From JANNPJ01 sp031400005 (GTDB lineage: Bacteria > Actinomycetota > Actinomycetes > Actinomycetales > Kineosporiaceae), in the NCBI GenBank assembly GCA_031400005.1, contig JANNPJ010000575.1:1-19101 (forward strand): DNA of 19,101 bases. Reading direction: 5' to 3'. Shown piece by piece: positions 1 to 6,577 of this stretch. Position 1 is the stretch's first letter. Every line of letters begins with the position of its first letter. Position numbers and translations under genes: made by a program. The notes under the pieces were generated by a model. The model searched no databases. It saw only the letters and a list, made by a program, of their open reading frames with translations, and had not been told where the DNA came from.

Positions 1-62
1 AGCGGGGAAGGTTCGGGACGGGGAAGGTTCGGACGGGACTCAGCGGGGAAGGTTCGGGACGG
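1..62. repeat. short GC-rich tandem repeat
   Basis: The segment GCGGGGAAGGTTCGGGACGG occurs at 2-21 and again at 43-62. A shortened, slightly altered copy (GGGAAGGTTCGGACGGGACTC, 21-41) lies between them, giving a period of about 20-21 bases. It sits at the window edge, just upstream of the parS-like site. If the open plus-strand frame 2 is coding, the repeat would encode a Gly/Arg/Glu-rich stretch. No function can be assigned. Confidence 0.6.
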
Positions 63-292
63 GTGGACCACCGGAAGAGTCAGCACCGCTGGATCCTCAC
101 GCGCCCCACCGGCCTGGTGTTTCACGTGAATCGCCATCTGATTTCGGCGGCCAAACTTCGATCGAGCACCGACTGGAGTGCCGAGACGGGAAGGGCGCGG
201 AAAACACGGGGACAGATCCCGCGCTGTTCCTGGCTACGCGGCAGAGACCTGTCATGCTGGCACTGACAGAGTCCCACCGCCTGGGCATCTGA
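2..292 (+). CDS. possible 3' end of an upstream gene (rsmG expected by position)
   Basis: Plus-strand frame 2 is open from the window edge to a TGA at 290-292, 96 codons with no in-frame ATG before base 254. It runs through the tandem repeat as a Gly-rich, linker-like stretch. It then reads the parS-like site as VSRES, the same type of peptide (VSRETT) that the second parS-like site encodes inside parA. In most actinobacteria rsmG (16S rRNA m7G527 methyltransferase) lies directly upstream of parA, so this may be an extended RsmG tail. I recognise no RsmG domain in it. In GC-rich DNA a 290-base open frame can also occur by chance, so the call is weak. If it is not coding, bases 1-417 are a gene-free region holding only the repeat, the parS-like site and the DnaA-box match. 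Confidence 0.25.
   Translation, partial: AGKVRDGEGSDGTQRGRFGTGGPPEESAPLDPHAPHRPGVSRESPSDFGGQTSIEHRLECRDGKGAENTGTDPALFLATRQRPVMLALTESHRLGI
118..133. promoter_or_regulatory. parS: parS-like centromere site upstream of parA
   Basis: TGTTTCACGTGAATCG matches the bacterial parS consensus TGTTTCACGTGAAACA at 14 of 16 positions, and the left half and the central CACGTG are perfect. ParB binds parS as the loading point for CTP-dependent spreading and for ParA-driven segregation of the origin. A location about 285 bp upstream of parA is typical. With the site at 504-519 it makes a pair inside 400 bp. Confidence 0.8.
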
Positions 293-417
293 GGTCGAGG
301 GGGCCTGAACGTAGCTGATCCAAGCAACGGATCGGCTGCACGAATGCTGTGGATAAACGCTTGGTCTCCGGTAGAACGCGAGATGATGGCTGAGCGCGAT
401 CTACGGAAGGGACCTTG
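293..417. promoter_or_regulatory. parA upstream region with one DnaA-box match
   Basis: No gene is apparent between the TGA at 290-292 and parA. The minus strand of 348-356 reads TTATCCACA, an exact match to the classical E. coli DnaA box. Actinobacterial origins prefer TTGTCCACA-type boxes in large clusters, and here there is a single copy, so this is not oriC. It could be a regulatory DnaA site for parA or a chance match. I could not identify a convincing -35/-10 pair. A GGAAGG ribosome-binding site lies at 405-410. Confidence 0.35.
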
Positions 418-2169
418 GTGAGCGAATTGGGCTGGCCTTCAGGAGCGTTGAAGCGTGTAGCAACTGGCTTGGGGTGGCCAAAGGGCAACCGCGAGTCTGA
501 GATGGTTTCCCGTGAAACAACGGGCGCCGAGTCCGAGGCGTCTGGATCCCGACAAGGTTCGCCCACGCCCGCCGATGCTCAGGTGGCTGACCGCCCAATG
601 AGTGATTCTGCGGACTCCCAGGCGGGCGAAGAAGACGGTAATCTCGACGTGCGGCGTGAAGCCGCATCAGACATCACAACACCGGACTCCATGGTCTCGC
701 CGGCGTCCCCGCCGAGCGAGATTCATCACCCGGCAAGTGCGTACTCAACAAGCGACCCGGGTTCCCTCGACAACACACAGTTCCACGGTACGGAGGGGAC
801 GCCTGCCCCGGAGGCAGGCGTCTCGCCATTTGCGCGTCCGGTTCAGCCAGCCTCGCGAGAACCGGTATCCCTGCTCCAAGCAACAACTCCCGCGGTCACA
901 CCCCCCTTGGTCGATGCCGACCAGGGCTCGCAGGAGGATGCCGAGTCTTTGCCTGATCGTCAGTATGCGACGGCCGACGCTTTCGGCTCACGAGTGGACA
1001 CGAATCTACGTGCCCCCTCATCCGGTCTACCTGAGGTTCGGATGTCTACGTCGAACGACTCGCCCTCCACAGATACCGAGGCTCCAGCCATCTCGGTGTC
1101 GGTCACCCGTCCTTGGTTGGGAGTGGATCCTGCCCCCGGATTCCATCACGCCGCTCCCCGCGTCGCTGAGCCAATACATGCGTCAGCCTCAGCGCCGACC
1201 CTGCCGCCACCGGCGGATCCGCAGCCGTTGATCGAATCGATCTCGCTGATGGATGACTCCACGCCGTTGGCTCTGGAGGTCGCGGAGGACACCCGTCGAC
1301 GAATCGAACTCGTCGGCCGGAGATTTCCGCGGCCTAAGGACACGCGCATCATCACCGTGTCCAACCAGAAGGGTGGCGTCGGCAAGACGACGACCACGGT
1401 CAACATGGCCGCAGCCCTGGCGCAGGCAGGCCTGCGGGTTTTGGTTCTCGACATCGACCCACAGGGCAATGCGTCCACCGCGCTAGGGATTGATCACCAC
1501 GGTGACGTCCCAAGCATCTACGACGTGCTCGTCGAAGGTCGCCCGCTGCACGAGGTCGTTCAGCAATGTCCGGATGTCCCCAACCTGTGGTGCGCTCCCG
1601 CCACGGTCGATCTGGCCGGTGCCGAGATCGAACTCGTCTCGCTTGTCGCCCGCGAATCCCGGCTGCAGCGGGCGCTGAGCACCTACCTCGCTTCCCAGCC
1701 CAGGAATGCGGATCGCCTCGACTACGTCCTCGTCGACTGCCCGCCGAGCCTCGGACTGCTGACGGTCAACGCCTTCGTCGCGGCCCAGGAAGTACTCATC
1801 CCCATCCAGTGCGAGTACTACGCGCTGGAAGGTTTGTCGCAGCTGCTCCGCAACGTTGAACTGATCAGGGGTCACCTCAATCCGACCCTGCATGTCTCCA
1901 CGATCTTGCTCACGATGTACGACGGTCGCACCAGGCTCTCTTCCCAAGTCGCCGAGGAGGTTCGTTCACACTTCCCGGCCGAGGTGCTGAGAACAACGGT
2001 TCCTCGGTCGGTGCGGATCTCGGAGGCACCGAGCCACGGCCAGACCGTGATGACGTACGATCCTGCGTCGAGCGGAGCGCTTTCCTACTTGGAAGCGGCA
2101 CGCGAGCTGGCCGAACAGGTATTGGGTGTGGACGGTAACGGCGCTCTCCCAACGGAGGAAAGAGCATGA
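418..2169 (+). CDS. parA: chromosome partitioning ATPase ParA with a long N-terminal extension
   Basis: ParA/Soj is the Walker-type ATPase that moves ParB-parS complexes (replicated origins) along the nucleoid. Numbered from GTG 418 (583 aa), the deviant Walker A KGGVGKTT is at 318-325, followed by the DIDPQGN motif, and the DCPPSLGLL segment starts at D440. The C-terminal half is a normal ParA. Family members are usually about 300-350 aa. Here residues 1-28 are followed by VSRETT, encoded by the second parS-like site, and then by roughly 240 Ser/Thr/Pro/Ala/Asp-rich residues before the usual pre-Walker segment (DDSTPLALEV...). GTG 418 is 7 nt behind GGAAGG. TTG 415 (4 nt), ATG 502 and ATG 1249 are in-frame alternatives, and 1249 would give a classical 306-aa ParA but has no visible ribosome-binding site. 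parB follows, separated by a small inserted element. Confidence 0.93.
   Translation: MSELGWPSGALKRVATGLGWPKGNRESEMVSRETTGAESEASGSRQGSPTPADAQVADRPMSDSADSQAGEEDGNLDVRREAASDITTPDSMVSPASPPSEIHHPASAYSTSDPGSLDNTQFHGTEGTPAPEAGVSPFARPVQPASREPVSLLQATTPAVTPPLVDADQGSQEDAESLPDRQYATADAFGSRVDTNLRAPSSGLPEVRMSTSNDSPSTDTEAPAISVSVTRPWLGVDPAPGFHHAAPRVAEPIHASASAPTLPPPADPQPLIESISLMDDSTPLALEVAEDTRRRIELVGRRFPRPKDTRIITVSNQKGGVGKTTTTVNMAAALAQAGLRVLVLDIDPQGNASTALGIDHHGDVPSIYDVLVEGRPLHEVVQQCPDVPNLWCAPATVDLAGAEIELVSLVARESRLQRALSTYLASQPRNADRLDYVLVDCPPSLGLLTVNAFVAAQEVLIPIQCEYYALEGLSQLLRNVELIRGHLNPTLHVSTILLTMYDGRTRLSSQVAEEVRSHFPAEVLRTTVPRSVRISEAPSHGQTVMTYDPASSGALSYLEAARELAEQVLGVDGNGALPTEERA
504..519. promoter_or_regulatory. 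parS: parS-like site inside the parA coding sequence
   Basis: GGTTTCCCGTGAAACA matches the parS consensus at 14 of 16 positions. The right half is perfect and the changes are the first base and one base of the central CACGTG. It lies in frame so that it encodes VSRETT near the ParA N terminus, as the parS-derived VSRET peptide does in mycobacterial and streptomycete ParA. The imperfect centre could weaken ParB binding compared with 118-133. Confidence 0.7.
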
Positions 2170-2251
2170 GCGAGCGGAGCGAGCTCATCAACGAGCACAG
2201 GGCGGAGCTCGGGGCGACGACGAGCGCTAGCGAGGAGGAGGCATGAGCGAG
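2164..2251. repeat. 77-bp inserted element bounded by 11-bp direct repeats
   Basis: GCATGAGCGAG occurs at 2164-2174, where it contains the parA stop, and again at 2241-2251, where it contains the parB start, offset by 77 bp. Removing one repeat unit would restore an ATGA overlap of parA stop and parB start behind the GGAGGAAAG at 2155-2163. The simplest reading is insertion or duplication of a 77-bp sequence that supplied its own AGGAGGAG ribosome-binding site (2233-2240) for parB. The inner sequence is rich in GAGCG/GAGC units. See the mini-ORF entry for its coding capacity. Confidence 0.6.
2166..2246 (+). CDS. 26-codon mini-ORF coupling parA to parB
   Basis: ATG 2166 overlaps the parA stop as ATGA, and its own TGA (2244-2246) overlaps the parB ATG (2243) as ATGA. 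The frame encodes a 26-aa, Glu/Ala/Ser-rich peptide starting MSERSELINEH and lies entirely inside the 77-bp element. Its start sits close behind GGAGGAAAG. The double overlap could pass ribosomes from parA to parB. No peptide function is suggested by the sequence, and the frame may be a by-product of the insertion. Confidence 0.3.
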   Translation: MSERSELINEHRAELGATTSASEEEA

Positions 2252-3622
2252 AAGCGACGTGGCTTGGGTCGGGGACTCGGTGCGCTAATCCCACCGCCGC
2301 CACCCCCGCCAGCCCTGCCGGTTCGTCCCGTCCGCGAGCGACCTGAGCGACCGATGGACGTCTTCTTCGCGGAGCGTCAGGACGACGAGATGGGGACTGA
2401 CTCCGACGACGCCTCGCATCCGATCACCGCGCGAAGCTCGGTGGCGACCAAGACCGGTGGACCACACGGCGAAACCACCAACGGTGTCGACAGTGCCGCC
2501 ACCAACGGAACCGACAGCGGAACCACCAAACGAGCCAGTGGTGGAACGGGTAACGGAGTCGACAGCGGAGTCAAGAGCGGAACGAACGGCGGTGCCCATG
2601 GCGGTGCCAACGGTGCGAGCGGCAAGAACGGCTCCGCCGGCAGCAGTCCCGACGCAGGCACCGTCGAGCCCACAGTGATCAACGATCTGACGGTGGACGG
2701 AAAGAGTGTGAACGGGGTTCCGGCCCAGCACACACCGTCGGGCCTCGAGCTGGTCCCGGTCCCGGGCGCCTACTTCGCGGAACTGCCAGTCACCTCGATC
2801 ATCGCGAACCGTAAGCAGCCAAGGCAGGTCTTCGACGAGGAAGCCCTCGCTGAACTCGTCCACTCGGTGCGCGAGATCGGCGTGCTTCAGCCGATCGTCG
2901 TCCGTTCGATCGCCGCTGACGATTCGGCCGCTGTGGACGGCGAGCCGCGGTTCGAACTGATCATGGGTGAGCGTCGATGGCGAGCCAGCCAGGCCGCCGG
3001 GCTGGAAAACATCCCGGCTATCGTTCGGGATACCGCGGACGACGACCTCCTGCGCGATGCTCTGCTGGAGAACCTGCACCGAAGCGATCTCAACCCGCTC
3101 GAAGAGGCCGCCGCTTACCAGCAGCTGCTCGAGGACTTCGGCTGCACCCATGAGCAGCTCGCCACCCGGATCAGTCGTTCTCGACCGCAAATCAGCAACA
3201 CCATCCGCCTGCTCCGCCTGCCGCCTGCCGTTCAGCGCAGAGTTGCGGCCGGTGTGCTGTCCGCCGGGCACGCGCGCGCACTGCTTGGACTCGAGGACGC
3301 CGAGGCCATGGATAAGCTCGCGCAGCGCATCGTGGCCGAAGGGCTCTCGGTCCGGGCCACCGAGGAAGCGGTGGCGATCAGCGACAGCGACTCTCCGGCC
3401 CCGACGCCGCGCCGCCGTCCCCGGGCTGGTGCACATCATGCCGAACTCGATGACCTGGCAACGCGACTCGCCGACCGGCTGGACACCCGAGTCAACATCT
3501 CGCTCGGGCGGAGCAAGGGCAAGATCAGCGTCGAGTTCGCCAGCGTTGAGGACCTGAACCGAATCCTCGCGCTACTCGCTCCCGAAGAGCGAAAAGCGTT
3601 CCATGACCAGGGTCAGGACTAG
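2243..3622 (+). CDS. parB: chromosome partitioning protein ParB
   Basis: ParB is the CTP-dependent DNA clamp that loads at parS and recruits ParA and SMC. In the 459-aa product the start (MSEKRRGLGRGLGALIP) is the conserved ParB N-terminal motif that contacts ParA. The N-terminal CTPase domain begins near E180 (ELPVTSI, then the KQPR segment). The nucleotide-binding motifs GERRWRAS (242-249) and ENLHRSDLNPLEEA (from 276) are intact. The parS-reading helix-turn-helix spans about 303-330, and a dimerisation domain ends the protein. Between the N-terminal motif and the CTPase domain lies a linker of about 150 residues with Gly/Asn/Thr/Ser-rich repeats (NGVDS, NGTDSG, GNGVDSG), which makes the protein longer than the usual 300-380 aa. 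The start has an ideal AGGAGGAG ribosome-binding site. The gene is convergent with the Ddl-like gene. Confidence 0.96.
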   Translation: MSEKRRGLGRGLGALIPPPPPPPALPVRPVRERPERPMDVFFAERQDDEMGTDSDDASHPITARSSVATKTGGPHGETTNGVDSAATNGTDSGTTKRASGGTGNGVDSGVKSGTNGGAHGGANGASGKNGSAGSSPDAGTVEPTVINDLTVDGKSVNGVPAQHTPSGLELVPVPGAYFAELPVTSIIANRKQPRQVFDEEALAELVHSVREIGVLQPIVVRSIAADDSAAVDGEPRFELIMGERRWRASQAAGLENIPAIVRDTADDDLLRDALLENLHRSDLNPLEEAAAYQQLLEDFGCTHEQLATRISRSRPQISNTIRLLRLPPAVQRRVAAGVLSAGHARALLGLEDAEAMDKLAQRIVAEGLSVRATEEAVAISDSDSPAPTPRRRPRAGAHHAELDDLATRLADRLDTRVNISLGRSKGKISVEFASVEDLNRILALLAPEERKAFHDQGQD

Positions 3623-3681
3623 CCGCTGGCGATGCTCAGGCCCGATGCTCCGCCGGACCTGATCTCCATGGTCACCAGCCG

Positions 3682-3718
3682 GCCCCTGGCCGTCCTCCAG
3701 CTATGGGTGGCCGAGGGC
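3682..3718. terminator. weak bidirectional hairpin between convergent genes
   Basis: GCCCCTGGCC (3682-3691) can pair with GGCCGAGGGC (3709-3718): eight Watson-Crick pairs, one G-T and one C-A mismatch, with a 17-nt loop. There is no T-tract, which is common for actinobacterial terminators. Its place between the ends of parB and the convergent Ddl-like gene fits a terminator, but the stem is imperfect. Confidence 0.3.
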
Positions 3719-3738
3719 TCTGCGCTGTCAGGTCTGCG

Positions 3739-4704
3739 TCAGGTCTGAGCAGGGGAAGTCCGCTCGGCCAGGACCTTTTCGATCAGTTGCCGGTACACCG
3801 CACCTGGCTGTCGCCCGGCGGCTTCGATAGTCATCGGAACCAACGAGGTTTCGGTCATTCCGGGAGCGACATTTACCTCGAGAAACCACGGTTCTCCGGA
3901 GGCATCGACGATCAGATCGGTCCGTGACAGGTGCCGAAGCCCGAAGGCCTGATGCGCAGCCAGCGCCATTTTCATGACCGAATCAATGGTCGCCTCGGTC
4001 AGCCGAGCCGGGCAGAAGAATTCGGTGGCACCAGCCGTGTATCGGGCGTCATAGTCGTAAAGCTCTGAGTCAGGGACAATTTCGACCGGCGGCAAAGCAA
4101 CGGGTCCGTCTCCGGTGTCGATCACCGTGACTGCCACCTCCACCCCGGTGACATGCTTCTCCACGAGAGCTACGTCCCCGTAAGCAAAGCAGTCAACCAT
4201 CGCCCGGGGCAACGATTCCGCTGTCCGCACCGCGCTGGCACCAAGGCCGGAACCACCACGAGCTGGCTTGACCACCAGCGGCAGACCCAAGCGTTCGACG
4301 ATGGAACTCAATACCCGCGGCGCGCCCAACTCGCGAAAGATCCCGTGGGGCAGTGCAACAAACTCTGGAGTGCGCAGATCAGCTTCGCGAACAACGCCTT
4401 TCGCCACTGACTTGTCCCAGGACAGGCGGCAGGCGGCCGGCGCCGAACCAAGATACGGGACGCCGACCAACTCCAGCACGTCGCGCACCGCGCCGTCCTC
4501 ACCACTTGCACCGTGCAGCAACGGCCAGACCATGTCGACCCGGCCGGAGAGAACGGTTTCGAGTAGCGAGGAGTCGACGTCGCTGACCGTCACCTCACAG
4601 CCGGCGTCGCGCAGGGCATCGGCCACCCGGCGTCCCGATCGCAGCGACACGTCCCGCTCGTGGGACAACCCGCCGGCCAGGATCAACACCCGAGGCGAGA
4701 GCAT
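3739..4704 (-). CDS. D-alanine--D-alanine ligase family protein (ATP-grasp)
   Basis: This is a cytoplasmic ATP-grasp ligase of the Ddl type, which joins two D-amino acids (classically D-Ala + D-Ala) for the peptidoglycan stem peptide. In 321 aa it keeps the N-terminal AGGLSHERDVSLRSG motif (H15, E16), the ATP-grasp segments VVKPARGGSGLG and LVEKHVTGVEV, the loop YDYDARYTAGATEFFCPA and the C-terminal metal and substrate motif FLEVNVAPGMTETS. Active-site motifs look complete, so it should be active. The size is nearer E. coli DdlB than the longer actinobacterial Ddl, so it may be a second ligase with its own substrate. ATG 4704 has GGAGGT 7 nt upstream. The alternative GTG 4728 overlaps the stop of the aminotransferase gene upstream (GTGA). 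The two genes form one unit, and this one is convergent with parB. Confidence 0.85.
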   Translation of the reverse strand: MLSPRVLILAGGLSHERDVSLRSGRRVADALRDAGCEVTVSDVDSSLLETVLSGRVDMVWPLLHGASGEDGAVRDVLELVGVPYLGSAPAACRLSWDKSVAKGVVREADLRTPEFVALPHGIFRELGAPRVLSSIVERLGLPLVVKPARGGSGLGASAVRTAESLPRAMVDCFAYGDVALVEKHVTGVEVAVTVIDTGDGPVALPPVEIVPDSELYDYDARYTAGATEFFCPARLTEATIDSVMKMALAAHQAFGLRHLSRTDLIVDASGEPWFLEVNVAPGMTETSLVPMTIEAAGRQPGAVYRQLIEKVLAERTSPAQT

Positions 4705-4724
4705 CGGTCTACCTCCAGAACGAT

Positions 4725-6088
4725 TCACGTGAGATCAGGGGACGGTGCGTAGACCCGCCGGTTCGCAGACTGACTGTGGTGAGTGCCTGTGTCGGCCGGG
4801 TCGTTCCCGCCGAACGTGGACTGGATCTCCAGTTCGGCGTCCACCACCGAAGCAAGCCGGCGGATTCCCTCGCGGATCCGCTCCGGCGTCGGATAACAGT
4901 AAGACAGCCGCAGATGGGTCAGTCCTTGATCATCCGCGTAGAACGCGGTGCCAGGGACATAGGCGACCCGCTGCGTCACCGCCCGCGGCAGCATTGCCTT
5001 GGCATCGAGCCCGCCGGGCAGTTTGAGCCAGACGTAGAACCCGCCGTTGGGCACGTTCCATTCGGCGCTCGGCAGCATGTCGTCCAGTGCGTTCAGGGTG
5101 GCATCGCGGCGTTCGCGGTAAAGATCACGAAAAACGCCGACCTGATGCTTCCAGTCGTGATCCTCCAGATAGCTGCAGACCGCGAGCTGGCTGAACGAAC
5201 TCGGACAGAGGATGGAGGCCTCACTGGCCAGCACCAGCTTCTCCCGGATCGCATGCGGAGCCACGGCCCAGCCGACCCGGAAGCCGGGGGGAAGGTTTTC
5301 GAGAACGATCCCAGGTAGATCACACCGTCGGGATTCAGCGAGTGCAGGGCCGGCAGCGGGTCGCCATCGAATCCGAGTAGGCCGTACGGGTCATCCTCGA
5401 GGATCAGGACGCCGAATTGTTGCGCGATTCTGACGATCTCCGGACGGCGCTCAGCGGACAACGTGACGCCAGCCGGGTTGTGGTGGTTCGGGACGGTGTA
5501 CAGCAGTTTTACCCGTCGACCGGCCCGCTTCAGATCGGTGAGGGTCTGGGTCAGCGCCTCGGGCTGCAGACCGTCGGAATCCATCGGCACATGGACGACA
5601 TCCGCCTGGTACGACCGGAAGACTCCGAGGGCCCCGACATAGCTGGGTGCCTCGGCCACAACGACGTCCCCCGGGTCGACAAAGATCCTTGTGACCAGGT
5701 CCAGCGCCTGCTGCGAACCAGTGGTAACAACGATGTCATCCGGATGTGCCACCACCCGGTTGGGCGCCATCACGTCCAGGATCCGTTCCCGCAGGCCCGG
5801 ATCGCCTTGTCCAGAGCCATATTGCAGGGCAACTGCGCCGCGCTCGGCGACCAGCTTGGCCAGCGACCGGCTGACGACGTCGAGCGGCAACGCCTGCAGA
5901 TACGGCATCCCACCGGCGAGCGACACCACCTCGGGTCGGCTGGCCACGGCGAAGAGAGCACGGATTTCGGACGCCGTCATGCCACGGGTTCGTGCAGCGT
6001 AGGAGTCGAGCCAGCGGTCCAGTCGTGACCCATTCTCACCACCGCGCGGGCTTCGCTCTGGGGTGTCGCCGCCGTCCCCGGTCTGCAT
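4725..6088 (-). CDS. PLP-dependent aminotransferase (class I/II, LysN/MocR-like fold), frameshifted
   Basis: The reading is a fold-type I aminotransferase of the 2-aminoadipate/MocR C-terminal type without an HTH domain. Visible motifs are TTGSQQALDLV, APSYVGALG, PNHHNPAGV and EDDPYGLLGF, with the PLP lysine in LGSFSKTF at K264. Right after SKTF the frame breaks. The first frame runs on in a shadow to about 5093, while the true C-terminal part (PGFRVGWAVAPHAIREKL...) continues in another frame to a TGA at 4725. Adding one C to the six-C run (G-run 5286-5291 on the plus strand) restores SKTFPPGFRVGW and a protein of about 454 aa. ATG 6088 has AAGGAGA at good distance; the frame also opens further upstream at 6160. 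Function presumably depends on the downstream Ddl-like gene, perhaps transamination of an amino acid. The substrate is unknown. It is either a sequencing indel or a recent pseudogene. Confidence 0.85.
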
Positions 6089-6098
6089 GGTGTTTCTC

Positions 6099-6132
6099 CT
6101 TACTTCGTACTCACGAGTTCTTGCTTTGTACT
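6099..6132 (-). promoter_or_regulatory. 13-bp direct repeat, candidate operator of the aminotransferase gene
   Basis: On the plus strand CTTACTTCGTACT (6099-6111) and CTTGCTTTGTACT (6120-6132) match at 11 of 13 positions and are spaced exactly 21 bp apart, two helical turns. They lie just upstream of the ribosome-binding site of the aminotransferase gene. The same-face direct repeats look like a regulator site. The alternative is that they are part of a longer coding start (frame open from 6160), where a 21-bp period would be seven codons. The rest of the divergent gap, 6133-6310, shows nothing else I can support. Confidence 0.35.
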
Positions 6133-6310
6133 GGCGGGTTACGCCGAATGTGCCGATCAATCACTCGTCGCTGGGAAACACTGACTGCTTGTCGTATTCA
6201 CGCCGACGACTGACGGGCTTACGATCGACATCGGGCAACTCTTTCTTCGGTGGCGTTCCGGCGCCTGTCGAGGAAGCCATTGCCGGAACCGTCCTCACTT
6301 GGAGTGTCCC

Positions 6311-6577
6311 ATGCGACTCGCCCGGCTCGCTGCCTTGGGCCTCGCCATCGGTGTGATAGCTGGCTTCGCCATCGCATTGCTTCGGCCTCGGCCCAGCACG
6401 TCGTCAACGCTCTGGAACGAATCCAACGGCTCCGCCGGTGAGCCGGCCGCGGTCGAGCCTGTCACGGTCGAACCAGCGGGGGCCGAACCGGCCGGCGATC
6501 ACCTGTGGGACCAGTTCCGAGAGGCCGAGCAGGTAACGGCCGCAGAGCCGCGCTCGTCGCGCCGGGTGAAAGGATGA
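6311..6577 (+). CDS. small single-span membrane protein, unknown function
   Basis: The 88-aa product begins MRLARLAALGLAIGVIAGFA and has one hydrophobic helix at about residues 5-27, flanked by Arg, which could be a signal anchor. The remaining 60 residues are Glu/Pro/Ala-rich, with short repeats of VEP/AEP type, and end in basic residues. I do not recognise the family. ATG 6311 has GGAG 6 nt upstream; TTG 6299 is an alternative. Its stop overlaps the start of the acetyltransferase gene as ATGA, so the two are very likely co-translated. It is divergent from the aminotransferase gene. Confidence 0.6.
   Translation: MRLARLAALGLAIGVIAGFAIALLRPRPSTSSTLWNESNGSAGEPAAVEPVTVEPAGAEPAGDHLWDQFREAEQVTAAEPRSSRRVKG

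Noticed and set aside
1..417. oriC in the leading segment
   Set aside because: Only one DnaA-box match and no AT-rich unwinding region. In this gene order oriC lies further upstream, between dnaA and dnaN or rpmH.
2285..3439. 384-codon minus-strand frame opposite parB
   Set aside because: It has no domain and follows the codon bias of parB on the other strand.
4721..4736. CGATTCACGTGAGATC as a third parS
   Set aside because: Only 11 of 16 positions match the consensus. It keeps the TTCACGTGA core but lies at the end of the aminotransferase gene, and such cores occur by chance.
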